This document shows positions 33,369 through 44,339 of a stretch of DNA of 64,000 nucleotides, one piece after another; the first letter of the stretch is position 1; every line of letters begins with the position of its first letter. A program made the translations under genes and the position numbers. The DNA is from Tupaia tana (taxonomy: Eukaryota > Chordata > Mammalia > Scandentia > Tupaiidae): the NCBI GenBank assembly GCA_026018925.1, contig JAKSZU010000009.1:37004415-37068414 (forward strand), read 5' to 3'. Under the pieces are notes generated by a model. The model was not told the DNA's origin. It saw nothing but the letters and a program-made list of their open reading frames with translations, and ran no database searches.

Positions 33369-35641
33369 CCACCAGAAAAATACCAGGAAAAAATTAATGA
33401 TCAAGATTCGAGCACAAATAAATGAAATAGAGAATAAAAGAACTATACAGAAAATAAGCCAAAAACTGGTTATTTGAGAGGATAAACAAAATCAACACAC
33501 TTAGCTAGATTAATCAAGAATAACAGAGAAAGGAAACAGATAAATCAAATCAGCAATGAAAGAGGCAATGTTACAACAGACATAACAGAAACACAAATGA
33601 TAATGATAGAATACTACATGTGACTATACACCAACAAACAAAACTAGATGAGATGGACAAATTCCTGGACACATAAAATCTAACAAGAATGAATCAGGAC
33701 GACATATGAAGCCTGAATAGACCCATAACAAGCAATGAGATTGAATCAGTAATAGCCTCCCAACAAAGAAAAACCCAGGTCTCAATGGTTTCACTTTTGA
33801 ATTCTACAAAACTCTTAAAGAAAAGTTTACCCCAATTCTACTCAAACTATTTCTAAAGATCCGAAAGGAAAGAACACTCCCAAACTCATTCTATGAAGCC
33901 TCCATCACCCTGATGCCCCAGACAAGGACATAACATAAAAAGAAAACCACAGACCAATATTCCTGATGAATACAGATGCAAAAATTCTCAACAAGATAAT
34001 AGCGAATCATATCCAACAACACATTACAAAGATTATATACCATGACCAGGTAGGCTTTATTACAGGATGCAAGGATGGTTCAACAATACATGTAGTGCAT
34101 CACATTAACAGAAGGAAAGATAAAAAATCATACGACCATATCAATTGATGCAGAAAAGGCATTTGATAAAATACAACATCCATTCACAATTAAGACTCAG
34201 CAAAATTGGCATGGGAGGGACATTTCTCTACACAATAAAACCCATATATGCCATGCCCCACAGCTAACATAATACTGAATGGGAAAAGCTGAATGCTTTT
34301 TCACTGCTAGCTGGAGTAAGACAAGGCTGCCCACTTTCTCAAATCCTTTTCAACATAGTACTGGAAGTCCTAGCCAATGCAATCAAATAAGAGAATAAAA
34401 TTTTTAAAAATTTGAATGGGAAAATAAGAAGAGAAATTATCTCTATTTGCAGATTATATGATTCTATACATACAAAATCCAAAATAATCCACAAAAAACT
34501 ACTGGAAATGAGAAATTAATACAGTAAAATAACAGAGTACAAAATCAACATACAAATATCTATAGCATTTTTATACACCAACAATGAAGAAACTGAGGTA
34601 GAATCAAAGAAAGTAATTTTATTTGCAATAGCCACCAAAATTATAAGCTACCTAGGAATAAACCAAATGAAAGAAGTGAAAGACCTCTACAAGGGAAACT
34701 ATGAAAAACTTTAAAAGAAATGGAAGATGATACACAAAAGTGGAAAGACATCCCATGTTAGAAGAATAATCAAAATCTCAATCCTTTCCTACTCAAATTA
34801 ATCTAAAAATTTAATGCAGCTCTGATTAAACTACTAAAGATAGTTTAAATAGTAAAAGCAATCATAAAATTTGTTTGGAATCATAAATGACCCTGAATCA
34901 CCAAAGCAATACTGTGCAAAAAGAATAATATAGGAGGCATTTCACTTCCAGACCTCAGAACATATTATTGTACAAAGTTGTGGTTATCAAAACAATATGG
35001 TATTGGCACAAACAAAGAAAGGTAGATGAATGGAACACCATTCAGAACCCAGAAATAAACCCCCAACCATACAGCAACTGATTTTCAACAATGGGCACAA
35101 GACGACCCAGTGGGAAAAAGAAAATCTCCTCAGGAAATGGTGCTGGGAAAACTGAATATCCACCAGTAGAAAAATGAAACTGGACCCCTGTCTCTCACTA
35201 TTAACAAAAATCAACTCAAAATGGATGAATGGTCTAAACATACAACCTCAGACTATAAAGTTAATGGTGAAAAACACAGGGGAAACTCTTGGAGATATCA
35301 GAGTATGCAAAGACTTCTTAAATAAGCCACACACACACACACCAAGCACAGGCAATAATCTCTAAAATAAACAAGTGGAATTACAACAGGATAAAAAGCT
35401 CCTACACAGCAAAAGATACAATAACGAGAGTGAGGAGACACCCCTCAGAGTGGGAGAATATATTTGCAAACTATGCCTCAGATAAGGGACTACTTACAAG
35501 AATATACAGGAAACTCAAGCAGCTTATCAGCAAAAAAAAAAAAAAATCAACCCAATCAAAACATGGACAAATGAGCTGAACCCACAACTCTCCAAGGAAG
35601 ACATACAAAGAACCAAAGAGCATGTGAAAAAAGTGCTCAGG

Positions 35642-35721
35642 GAATGGAAAGTAGTGTGGTGGCTCAGGTGCTGAACTCCCATATGATAGATCATGGTTTT
35701 GAGTCTTGGTTCTGGTGGCTG

Positions 35722-35775
<54 letters not shown>

Positions 35776-35810
35776 CAAATTAAATAATAGTATATAAGAT
35801 TAAATACATA
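35642..35810 (+). mobile_element. short-type SINE with expanded (CT)n
   Basis: ggaaagtagtgtggtggctc head and a (CT)n of about 25 units at 35725-35773 in the pyrimidine body. Flanks aaaaaagtgctcag and aaaaaatgctcaac are the duplication within L1 ORF2. Confidence 0.9.
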
Positions 35811-36205
35811 ACTCAAAAAATGCTCAACTTCTCTTATCATAATGGAAATGCAAATCAAAACCATATTGAGATACCACCTAACCCCAGTCAGAATAGTTAA
35901 GATTAAAAAATAAAGACTGATAAGTGCTGGTAAGGCTCTAGTGAAAAGGGAACCCTCCTACATTGTTGGTGGGAATGTAAATTAGTACAACCATTGTGGA
36001 GAACAATATGGTGGTTCCTTAGAAACCTACAATAGAACTACCATATGACCCAGTAATTCCACTCTTAGGTAACCCAAGGGATAGGAAAATCTTCAGTCAG
36101 AAAAAATACTTGCACATCCATGTTTATTGCAGCATGATTTACAATTAGTAAACCATAGAATTAACCCATATTTCCAAGAACAGATGAGTGGACCGAGAAA
36201 ATATG

Positions 36206-36420
36206 GAAACATATACAGGGATAAAACAAACACACACAACACTCAAGACACAAAAATGAAGTTATCTGTTGATGATAATGTATATGGTAATGCCTTTTAT
36301 TTGACTAATATGTACTTTTTTCATGCTGGGAAAGACCTGTTGGGAAAAAAACATGTTGTGCACTATAAAGATAAACAGCGATGAAATGTAAATTTTAAAA
36401 TAGTAATAATTTTTAAAAGG
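36206..36420 (+). mobile_element. L1 3'-UTR fragment inserted in L1 ORF2
   Basis: Sense 3'-UTR sequence (atctgttgatgataatgtat, catgctgggaaagacctgtt) interrupts the ORF2 C-terminal sequence between gaaaatatgg (36196-36205) and aaaatatgtc. The duplicated aaaatatg supports a separate truncated insertion. Confidence 0.8.
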
Positions 36421-36886
36421 AAAAAAATATGTCACATATACTCCATAGAATACCATTCAGTCATAAAAAATGAGACCCTGACATTTGATACAAAGTAGAC
36501 AAATATGGAAGATTTAATGCTGAGCAAAGCAAGCCAGACTGTGAAAGGCCCAGTGTGTCCCTGCTTAATATATACCAAATGTCTTCACTCTACAGCAGAA
36601 ACTGAAAGACTGGATGGTTTAATAGCAGGGAGGGCAACTGTAAATACTAGAGACAGTATAGAAGGGGATGGACAATAGGGGATGGATAATAGGAGGTGGG
36701 AAGGAGGGGATCAGAGAAAAAAACAACAAACAAACAAAGCATTTAACAGACAGAAAAATAGTTATCTGTACATAATAATGTATATGGTAGTATCTTTGAC
36801 TTGACTAATCTGCACTGTATTCATACTGAGAAAACCATGTTGTACAGTTTTATGATGTACAGTGACTACATGTCCATTTTTTAAAG

Positions 36887-37026
36887 AATTATTTTATTTA
36901 ACTTTATTTATTTATTTTAATTTGACCAAAGAGAGAGTGTGAGAGAGCTGCCAGGACCAGGACTTGAACTGTGGTCAACTATGTGGGAGTCCAGTGCCTG
37001 TAACCACCAGGTCACCTGCTGGCCCT
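36887..37026 (-). mobile_element. short-type SINE
   Basis: Antisense short SINE: tttaatttgaccaaagagag, gtcaactatgtgggagtcca, cacctgctggccc. Placed at the 3' end of the preceding L1. Confidence 0.93.
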
Positions 37027-37099
37027 TGTAAATTTTTTTAAAATAATAAAAAAATAAATTTTATAAAGGTAAAAATAAGAATTTACAATTTTTTTAAAA

Positions 37100-37440
37100 A
37101 GAAGTGAAACACAGTGAATGAACACCTTGGCAGTCAATATTGGCATGTGAGTTTGAAAGAAGATCTGCCTTCGATGTGTGTGGGCATCATCCAGTCATCT
37201 GGGGCAAAGGGAGAGAAACAGAATAATGGAGAGGGGTGTGGATTCTGTCTTCTCTTCTTTTACACACCCCCTCTCTTCTTTTACACTCCATCAGCCATGT
37301 TACGACATAGTACCAGAAACTGGCCTGAGGCTTCTGGACTTTCCAGCTACCAAAACCATGAGCCAAATAAACTTCTGTTCTTTATAATCAATCAGTCTCA
37401 GGTATTTTTGTTTAGCAACATAGTAACAAGCTAAAAACAC
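37100..37440 (+). mobile_element. LTR-like (MaLR-type) fragment
   Basis: gaagatctgccttcgatgtg, gggcatcatccagtcatctg, cttctggactttccagctac and ccaaataaacttctgttctt resemble the body and polyadenylation end of ERVL-MaLR LTRs. It ends near gcaacatagtaacaagctaa. Boundaries unsure. Confidence 0.45.
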
Positions 37441-37673
37441 AAATAGTAAAACACAAATAGTAAAATGGTAGAAGTAAACATTTTTTTCAATAATTGCTAT
37501 ACATGTGAGTAACAATCTCCTTTAAAAGATAGAATATAAAAAAAATGGCAAGATGGATTGAAAATCGATCCAACTATATGGTATCTACAATAGATTCCTT
37601 ATACATCCAATAACACAAGTAAGTTGAAAGCAAAAGTATACAAAATTATATTCCTTTCAAATAATAACCAAAA

Positions 37674-37948
37674 CAGGACCAGCAGTTGGCATAATGGCTA
37701 TGTCACTGGACTCCCACATAGTCGACCGCAGTTCAAGTCTCGACAAGGTGGCTTAAACTCACACCGGGCACGTGTGCGTGCATACCCAAGATCCCAAGAG
37801 GAGAATGGAGAAGGGATTGCAGCATGGCCATCCCCGCTGGGGGGTGATTTCTTGTTTTCTGTCTCTCTGTCTCTCTCTATCTTTCTGGTGAGCACACACA
37901 CCCTATAGCAAAAAAAACCTCCAGAAAAAAAATAAAAAAATAAAAATA
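37674..37948 (+). mobile_element. long-type SINE
   Basis: Head aggaccagcagttggcataa, B box decayed, tail rich in A with T. Duplication aaataataaccaaaa at 37659-37673 and 37949-37963. Confidence 0.95.
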
Positions 37949-38023
37949 AAATAATAACCAAAAGATAGCCAGAGGGGCTAAAACAAATTTCAGGAAAAAA
38001 ATGGAAGTTAAGAACTTTAACAG

Positions 38024-38286
38024 AGGAACCAGCAGTTAGCGTAATGGCTATGTCGCTGGACTCCCATGTGGTCGACCACGGTTCGACTCCCAGACCCGGT
38101 GGCTTAAACTCACGCCGGGTGCGTGTGCGTGCGTGCCCAAGATCCCGAGAGGAGAATGGAGGAGAGGGGATAGCAGTGTGGCCATCCCCCCTGGGGGGTA
38201 ATTTCTCGCTTTCTGTCTCTCTGTCTCTGTCTCTCTGGCGAGCACACACGCCCTACAGCAAAAACTTCTCCAAAAAGAAAGGAAAA
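38024..38286 (+). mobile_element. long-type SINE
   Basis: Head ggaaccagcagttagcgtaa, B box ggttcgactcc, CpG-rich body. Flanks aagaactttaacag (38010-38023) and aagaactgtaacag (38287-38300). Confidence 0.95.
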
Positions 38287-38420
38287 AAGAACTGTAACAG
38301 GAGACTTAGAAAGGCATTAACCATTGATAAAAATATTAACCCATAAAGAAAATAACAATTAAAAACATAAGAACATAAAACAGAAGCCGAAAATATACTA
38401 AGCAAAAATTAATGGAATCT

Positions 38421-38605
38421 GGAGCCAGCAGTGGTGTGGTGGTTAAGTCACTGGGCTCCCACATGATAGATCATGGTTCGAGTCCTGGTCTTGGCGACTT
38501 GCTTTCTCACTTTCTCTCTCTCTCTGTCTCTCTCTCTCTCTCTCTCCCTCTCTCTCTCTCTTTCTCTCTCTCTCTCTTTCCTCTCTCATGAACTAAAAAA
38601 TAATA
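38421..38605 (+). mobile_element. short-type SINE with (CT)n body
   Basis: Head ggagccagcagtggtgtggt, B box ggttcgagtcc intact, expanded CT run 38505-38585. Confidence 0.92.
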
Positions 38606-38613
38606 ATAATAAT

Positions 38614-38883
38614 GGTACCAGCAGTTGGCGTAATGGCTATGTCACTGGACTCCTATATAGTCAACTGCAATTCGAGTTCTGGACCTGGTGGCTTAAACTC
38701 ACGCCAGGCACGTGTGCATGCATGCCCAAGATCCCAAGAAGAAAATGGTGGAGAAGAGACTGTGGCATGGCCATCCCCCCTGGGGGATGATTTCTCACTT
38801 TCTGTCTCTCTGTCTTTCTCTGTCTTTCTGGTGAGTACACCAGAAAACTTCTCAATAATAATAATAATAATAATAATAATAAT
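38614..38883 (+). mobile_element. long-type SINE, (AAT)n tail
   Basis: Head ggtaccagcagttggcgtaa, body, and tail ending in an (AAT)n microsatellite at 38849-38882. Confidence 0.93.
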
Positions 38884-39027
38884 TAAATAAATGATTCTTT
38901 TCTAAATAGTAATGGAATTCATGGGAGAAACAGTGCCCTTATACAATAGTAGTTGCAGATTTCTTTTCATTAATAATTAAATATTTATTTTGTTTTTTTA
39001 ATTGTCAAATTAAAACTTGCATATGTT

Positions 39028-39275
39028 GGGACCAGCAGATGGCCTAATGTTTACGTTGCTGGAGTCAATACATAGTCAACCGCAGTTCAAGTCCCAGACT
39101 CAGTGGCTTAAAACTCATGCCAGGTGCATGTGCATGCATGCCAAAAATCCTGAGAGGAGAATGGAAGAGAAGGGATTGCAGAGTGACCATCCCCCCGGGG
39201 AGTGATTTCTTACTTTTTTTCTCTCTGTCTCTCTCTGTCAAGCACATGTGGCCTATAGTAAAAATCTCTCTTAAA
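39028..39275 (+). mobile_element. long-type SINE
   Basis: Head gggaccagcagatggcctaa, B box ggttcaagtcc-like (agttcaagtcc), flanks ttgcatatgtt and ttgcatgtgttt. Confidence 0.93.
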
Positions 39276-39391
39276 AAAAAAATTGCATGTGTTTATGGGA
39301 TGCTTTCTTTTTTCTTAGTCAGTGTAACTGAAGCTTTGTCAGTTTTGTACATTTCAAACAACTCTTCATTTTGCTGATTTTATTATACTGG

Positions 39392-39653
39392 TTTTTTTTT
39401 TTGGAGAGGTTTTTGCTATAGGGCGCGTGCGCTCGCCAAACAGACAGAGAGAGACAGAGAGACAGAAAGCGAGAAATCACCCCCCAGGGGGAATGGCCAC
39501 GCCGCAATCCCTCCTCCTCCATTCTCCTCTCGGGATCTTGGGCACGCACACACATGCGCCTGGCGTGAGTTCAAACCACCGGGTCCGGGACTCGAACCAC
39601 GGTCGACTATGTGGGAGTCCAGCGACACAGCCATTACGCTAACTGCTGGTCCC
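39392..39653 (-). mobile_element. long-type SINE, well preserved
   Basis: Antisense, ends gctaactgctggtccc. Duplication attatactg at 39383-39391 and 39654-39662. High CpG content. Confidence 0.96.
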
Positions 39654-39985
39654 ATTATACTGTTTTTTCTATATTCTAATTCATTTATCTTTGCTCTAGT
39701 CTTTATTTGATTCCTTCTACTGCATTTGAGCTTAATTTGCCTTAAGATATAAAGTTAGATTATTAAATTTGAGGATTTTTGTTCTCTTTTAGTGTTGCTA
39801 CTTATAGCTATATCTTTTCCTCTGAGCACTATTTTTTCTGTATCCCATAAGTTTTGATATATTGTGTTTTCATTTTTGTAAACTAGAAATATTTTTCCCA
39901 ATTTTACTTATAATGCTTTCTCTGACCTATTTTTTTAAGTTTTTGTTTAAGATTGAACCAATTTATGTAACTCTTTAGCCATCAT

Positions 39986-40138
39986 TTTTTTTAATATGCT
40001 ATAGAGCACATGCATTCACCAGAGAGAGACAAGGAGAGAGAGAGGGAATGAGAAAGGAAGCTGCCAGGTCTAGGACTAGAACTGCAGTCAGCCATGTGGG
40101 AGTCCAACACCACAACCACCACACCAACTTCTGGCCCT
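39986..40138 (-). mobile_element. short or intermediate-type SINE
   Basis: Antisense: tgctatagagcacatgcatt then a shortened body, head gtcagccatgtgggagtcca, end aacttctggccc. Confidence 0.88.
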
Positions 40139-40195
40139 TGATCCATGTTTTTTTTTGTTTGTTCGTTTATTTGTTTTGTTGGTTTTTTCCTTTTC

Positions 40196-40455
40196 TTCCC
40201 TTTTTTAAATTTATTTTTATTATTATTTATACATTAAATCACTTTACATCATTTAGATTGTGAAGAGACTTTACCCAGCATGATATACACCTCAGTCTAG
40301 CCCCGTTGAGAGCACCACACATCCTCATCAACAGATAATAAACCCTATCTGTGTCCCACAAGTATCTTACCTCTCCATTTTCCCCCAAATTTCCTTTCCT
40401 ATGCTCTTACCCCACACACTCTCTTTCCACTTTGTCTTTAGTGTCCATTTTTTAA
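40196..40455 (-). mobile_element. L1 3'-UTR fragment
   Basis: Antisense L1 3' UTR (tcagtctagccccgttgaga; tgtgtcccacaagtatctta; actctctttccactttgtct). Same unit as the sense copy 41520-41785. Confidence 0.88.
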
Positions 40456-40545
40456 GAGTGTCTTATTTTGGATGGAGGGTCCAAGATGGTCGACAGAAAG
40501 CACCCAGGACTCATCTCCCTAACAATCAAGAAGTAAAATAATAAC
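40456..40545 (+). mobile_element. possible L1 5'-end fragment
   Basis: ggagggtccaagatggtcga followed by gcacccaggactcatctccc resembles the start of old mammalian L1 5' UTRs. Short. Confidence 0.35.
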
Positions 40546-40790
40546 TACTAAGACAGGGATGGCATGGTAGCTTGGGCACTGGACTCCCACATGGCTGACT
40601 GTGCAGTTCAAGTCCCAGACTTGGTGATTTGAAAATCACACTGGGCATGTGCACGTGCATGCCCAAAGTCCGGAGAGGAGAATGGAGGAGAAAGGATAGT
40701 GGTTTGGCCAATCTCCCCAGAGGGGTGATTTTCCACTTTCTCTCCCTTTGTCTCTCAAAAAAAAAAGAGAGAGAGAGAGAAAGTGAGAGA
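40546..40790 (+). mobile_element. intermediate-type SINE
   Basis: Head gggatggcatggtagcttgg, gcatgtgcacgtgcatgccc body, A10 then (GA)n tail. Confidence 0.88.
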
Positions 40791-41785
40791 GTGGACAGAT
40801 AAGGGACTGATAACCAGTGAACAGGGAACTCAAGAAGCTTACCTGGAAGAAAATGATTAACCCAATTAAAAGATGGAAAGATGAGCTGAATAAACAACCT
40901 TCTAAGGAAGACATACAAACAGTCAAAAAGCATATAAAAAATTGCTCAACATCCCTCATTGTAAGGGAGATGCAGATCAAAACCACAATGAAATACCACC
41001 TAACCCCAGTCAGAATGGCAAAAATCATAAAAACAAATCATAAGTGCTGGAGGAGATGTGGTGAAAGGGGAATACTCCTACACTGTTGGTGGGAATGTAA
41101 ATTGGTTCAGCCACTGTGGAGAATGATATGGAGGTTCCTCAAAGACCTTCAAATAGAACTACCATATAATCTAGCAATTCCACTCCGGGGTATCTACCCA
41201 AAGGATAGGAGAGCACTCAGTCAGAAAAGCGCTTGTACAACTGTTTTCATCGCAGCCTTATTCATGATTGTTAAGACATGGAACCAACCCAAATGTCCAC
41301 AAACAGATGAATGGATTGAAAAATTGTGGCACATATACTCCATGGGATACAATTGAGCCATTAAAAAAAAAAAGCCCTGGAATTTTATAGAAAGTGGATG
41401 AATATGGAAGATTTGTTGCTGAGTGAAGAAAATCAGGCTATGAAAGAGATACATTGTATGTCTCCACTTGACATATATCGACTATCCGCACTCTATGGTA
41501 GAGACTGAAAGACTGGAGAACATAAAAGTATTAAAAATTGTAATGGACATTAGAGACAAAGTGGAAAGAGAGTGTGAGAGGGAAAGAGCATAGGGAATTT
41601 GAGGGGGAGGGAAATGGAGACGTAAGAGATGTGTGGGACACAGATAAGATTTATTATCTGTTGACAAGGACATGTATGGTGGTCTCAACTCAGCTGGACT
41701 GAGGTGTATATCATGCTGGGTAAAGTCTCCTCACGATCTAAATGATGTATAGCGATTTAATGTATGAATAATAATTTAAAAATAA
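40791..41785 (+). mobile_element. LINE-1, 5'-truncated, C-terminal ORF2 and 3' UTR
   Basis: Sense ORF2 end, open from 40817 to 41356: [40 protein letters not shown] and WNQPKCPQTDEWIEKLWHIY. This includes the C-terminal Cys-rich motif region. The 3' UTR at 41520-41785 carries gtgtgggacacagataagat and catgctgggtaaagtctcct. It is the best-preserved L1 3' end in the window and so a useful reference for the 3'-UTR units elsewhere. Confidence 0.92.
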
Positions 41786-42410
41786 ATTAAAGAAGCCGTG
41801 GAGGCCCGAGCTCTTCAGTAGCTCTGAAGCAGGGAATGGGAGGTATGATGGTTTACATCTCAAACGGACAACTATTGGACAGCCAAAGTCAGTCCCCATG
41901 GAGGTTATCTTTGATAACAGATTTTTTCTGGGGAATAGCAGAGTTTATAGTTTCATTTTTCAAAATTCTGCATCAGCAAGATGAGGCTATGGAAACTCAT
42001 CTGATTCCAGATATGATGACGGAAGAGGGCCACCTAGAAAGCCTCCCCGAAGAATGGGTCGAATCAATCATCTGTGTGGCCCCAGTCCTCCTCCAATGGC
42101 CAGTGGACGAGGAAGGTAAACTTGTGCTCTAAAAAGCAGACTACTGGACATGCACATTCGTAAGAAGGAGGAAGCCATCAAGGAGGAGAGGTCTGACCAC
42201 GCCACACAAGTTAGATGAGTGTGCCCGTCCAAACAAGGATTGCTCTGTGTCCTCACAGATGAATGAGGTCATACTGGGAATTCCCTCTGCAGGGATCTGG
42301 CCTGACTGATACGCAGTTCTATAAATGCACATGTTTGTCTCATCTTTTTTGTATAGTTGATTAAAGTATTGGTATAGTTTTAATAAGTAAATATTTAAGG
42401 TTGCAAAAAA
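41786..42410 (+). pseudogene. SELENOK: processed pseudogene of selenoprotein K
   Basis: SELENOK is a small ER-membrane selenoprotein. From the ATG at 41848 the reading is MVYISNGQLLDSQSQSPWRL, SLITDFFWGIAEFIVSFFKI and LHQQD, then a deletion of about 13 bp removes the basic stretch and shifts the frame. The rest, in the next frame, is SRYDDGRGPPRKPPRRMGRI then NHLCGPSPPPMASGRGR and a TAA stop at 42117-42119. The position of the selenocysteine TGA is CGA (42108-42110), so Arg replaces Sec. A SECIS-like stretch survives in the 3' UTR (about 42255-42312). No introns; ATTAAA at 42361 and an A-rich end. It directly follows the L1 3' end. Confidence 0.93.
42255..42312 (+). promoter_or_regulatory. 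relic of the SELENOK SECIS element
   Basis: ctcacagatgaatgaggtca on the 5' side and ctggcctgactgatacgcag on the 3' side give the ATGA and TGAT core strands of a SECIS stem with a loop between. Inference from position in the 3' UTR; structure not computed. Confidence 0.55.
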
Positions 42411-42433
42411 ATTACTTAAAAGAGAGAGAGAGA

Positions 42434-42690
42434 ATGGGGCCAGCAGGTGATATGGTAGTTCAGGTGCTGGACTCTCACATGGATGACTGAGATTTGTGTC
42501 CCAGACCTAATGGCTCGATGAATCATGCCAGGTGCATATACATGCATGCCCAAAATCCCAAAAAGAGAAGGTATTGTGGCATGGCCATCTCCCTTGGAGG
42601 GTGATTTCTCACTTTCCTTCTCACTGTCTCTCTCTCTGTGGTGAATGCATGAGCCTCATGGCAAAAACTTTAAAAGAGAGAAAGAAAAAA
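42434..42690 (+). mobile_element. intermediate-type SINE
   Basis: Head ggggccagcaggtgatatgg, decayed B box gatttgtgtcc, body and A-rich tail. Confidence 0.9.
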
Positions 42691-42984
42691 ATAATAACTA
42701 TTCAGACAAATCTAATCTGAATTTTTTAAGGAAGGATCCTTGAAATTACCAAGGTAAGATCTGAAATTTTCTGAAACATGGAAACTCAAGAGATACAGCT
42801 TAGAAAAGGAACTGAGCCACCCAGTCAGCTGAAATTATCAGCCTGAAATCAGGAAAAATTCTTTGCTGGGAAAGGATGATTGAGGGATCCCTAGCATCTC
42901 TGATACCATCCACTGTGTAAAGTATTCCCAACTTCCTAGGAATCCTGGTCTCAGGCCTAGTGAAAAGAAGCTCTAGAGATCTAT

Positions 42985-44080
42985 AGGGCTGCATAACTCC
43001 CAGGAAGGATCTTACCCCAGTTAACCTCAAGTCCCAGGACCCAAACACCTGCAGAGCATTGCCATTTTTTTTCCTTTGGGGAGGTTTTTGCTACAGGGCG
43101 CATGCACTGGCCAGAAAGACAGACAGACAGGAAGCAAGAAATCACCCCCCAGGAGGGATGGCCACTCCACAATCCCTTCTCCATTCTCCTCTTGGGAACT
43201 TGGGCACGCACGCACGCACGCACGCACGCCCGGTGTGAGTTTAAGCTGCTGGGTCCGGGACTCAAACTGCGGTCGACTACATGGGAGTCCAGCGACATAG
43301 CCATTATGCTAACTGCTGGTCCCAGCAGTGCCATTTTGATAATGGGAGTAAGCACTGAAGTGAAACTTGTCCCAAGGACAGAGAGCCTACAAAGCTTCAA
43401 ATCCCTGAGACCCTCAGAATCCCACCAGACCTGGATAGGTAGATGCAGTGGCTGAGCAGGAGTGCTGTGATCCCTGCACCCAAAAACCTATATGTGCAAT
43501 GATACACACTTTAGAATATGGGCAAATCAAGAATCCACAGCATAAGGACTGCTCCGAGGGACCAAATCAGGTGTTTGAGCATAACCTCCTCTTCTCCCAC
43601 AGAGAAGACGGACAGATGTTTCCCTCTGACCGACTAGAAGGCATGCACTTCACATGGCCTTGGGCCCAGTGAGGCTAAATCCAAAAATCTGCATAACTCC
43701 AGGAAAGGAGCTCATCCTGGTTAACCCCATGTCCCAGGCCCCAAGTGGCTACAGAGTGGCGCCATTTTGAGAATGAAACAACTACTGAAGTAAACCTGCC
43801 CCGAAGATATATGGCCTGCAAATCTTCACATCCTTGAGACCCATAGAAATCCTACCAAACCCATGTAAACAGTTGTAGTGACGGGGTTATAGGACTATGA
43901 CCCTATCACCAAAGCCCATACAGCATTATACACTCCACAGTATAGACTAGTGCAGCAAGTGGACTGCTGTGAGGAAGAGATCATGGTATATGAGTGAACA
44001 CCCCACTTCCTCCCAGAAGAGACTAAGGAAACCTTATGTTCCACCCCCTTTGATTGACTGGCAGACTTGTGCCCACACTA
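42985..44080. repeat. direct repeat of about 435 bp, two diverged copies
   Basis: Copy 1 from about 42988 (ctgcataactcccaggaagg, cattttgataatgggagtaa, ccctgagaccctcagaatcc) recurs from about 43690 (ctgcataactccaggaaagg, gccattttgagaatgaaaca, ccttgagacccatagaaatc). The offset is about 700 bp, of which 263 bp is a SINE inserted in copy 1. Origin unknown. Confidence 0.75.
43063..43325 (-). mobile_element. long-type SINE
   Basis: Antisense, with an expanded (CGCA)n at 43206-43229, head ending gctaactgctggtccc. Flanks attgccatttt and cagtgccatttt. Confidence 0.94.
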
Positions 44081-44339
44081 CCCCTCCCTCAGTGCATAAT
44101 TCCAGAAATAGATGATCGCACCCTCTATTGTCACGTGCAGTGAAGCTTCTCCTGATCTCCCCAACAGTGAGTTAAGGGGAGGGAAGGAGAGGGGAGGCTG
44201 ACAGGAAATTGCTGGGGATCCCCCTCCCCAGGCAGAGAGGAAGAGATAGAGGCATAACCTGGAGCACATCACCCATACCCACTGGCCCTTGCTAGAACCA
44301 CATAGCACAATTCAGAGCAGCCTTTTGCCCCCACAGGCC

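Larger units (their letters stand above)
33125..36885 (+). mobile_element. LINE-1 ORF2 and 3' UTR (right half of the split L1)
   Basis: Continues the ORF2 of 27212-27769: MKTKIKRFIEINDRVQEFHN (33166), an A38 run at 33329-33366, RT blocks [20 protein letters not shown] and [10 protein letters not shown]-like (33966-34180), ADYMI-like active-site region near 34450, ALISH-type thumb and C-terminal region to about 36530, and the 3' UTR to about 36885. Many stops and frameshifts. Contains a SINE (35642-35810) and a 3'-UTR fragment inserted in ORF2 (36206-36420). Confidence 0.92.
37510..38415 (+). mobile_element. old L1 ORF2 endonuclease fragment with two SINEs
   Basis: atggcaagatggattgaaaa, agtaagttgaaagcaaaagt, ccagaggggctaaaacaaat and cagaagccgaaaatatacta follow the sense endonuclease coding part of an old L1. 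Split by SINEs at 37674-37948 and 38024-38286. Confidence 0.6.
38920..39985 (-). mobile_element. old L1 ORF2 fragment with two SINEs
   Basis: 39276-39390 and 39663-39985 are antisense old-L1 ORF2: tctaattcatttatctttgc, gatataaagttagattatta, cctctgagcactattttttc and tgtatcccataagttttgat. SINEs at 39028-39275 and 39392-39653 split it. Confidence 0.7.

Noticed and set aside
41836-42132. Functional SELENOK gene
   Set aside because: Intronless, 13-bp frameshifting deletion, Sec codon changed to CGA, and placed against an L1 3' end; a retrocopy.
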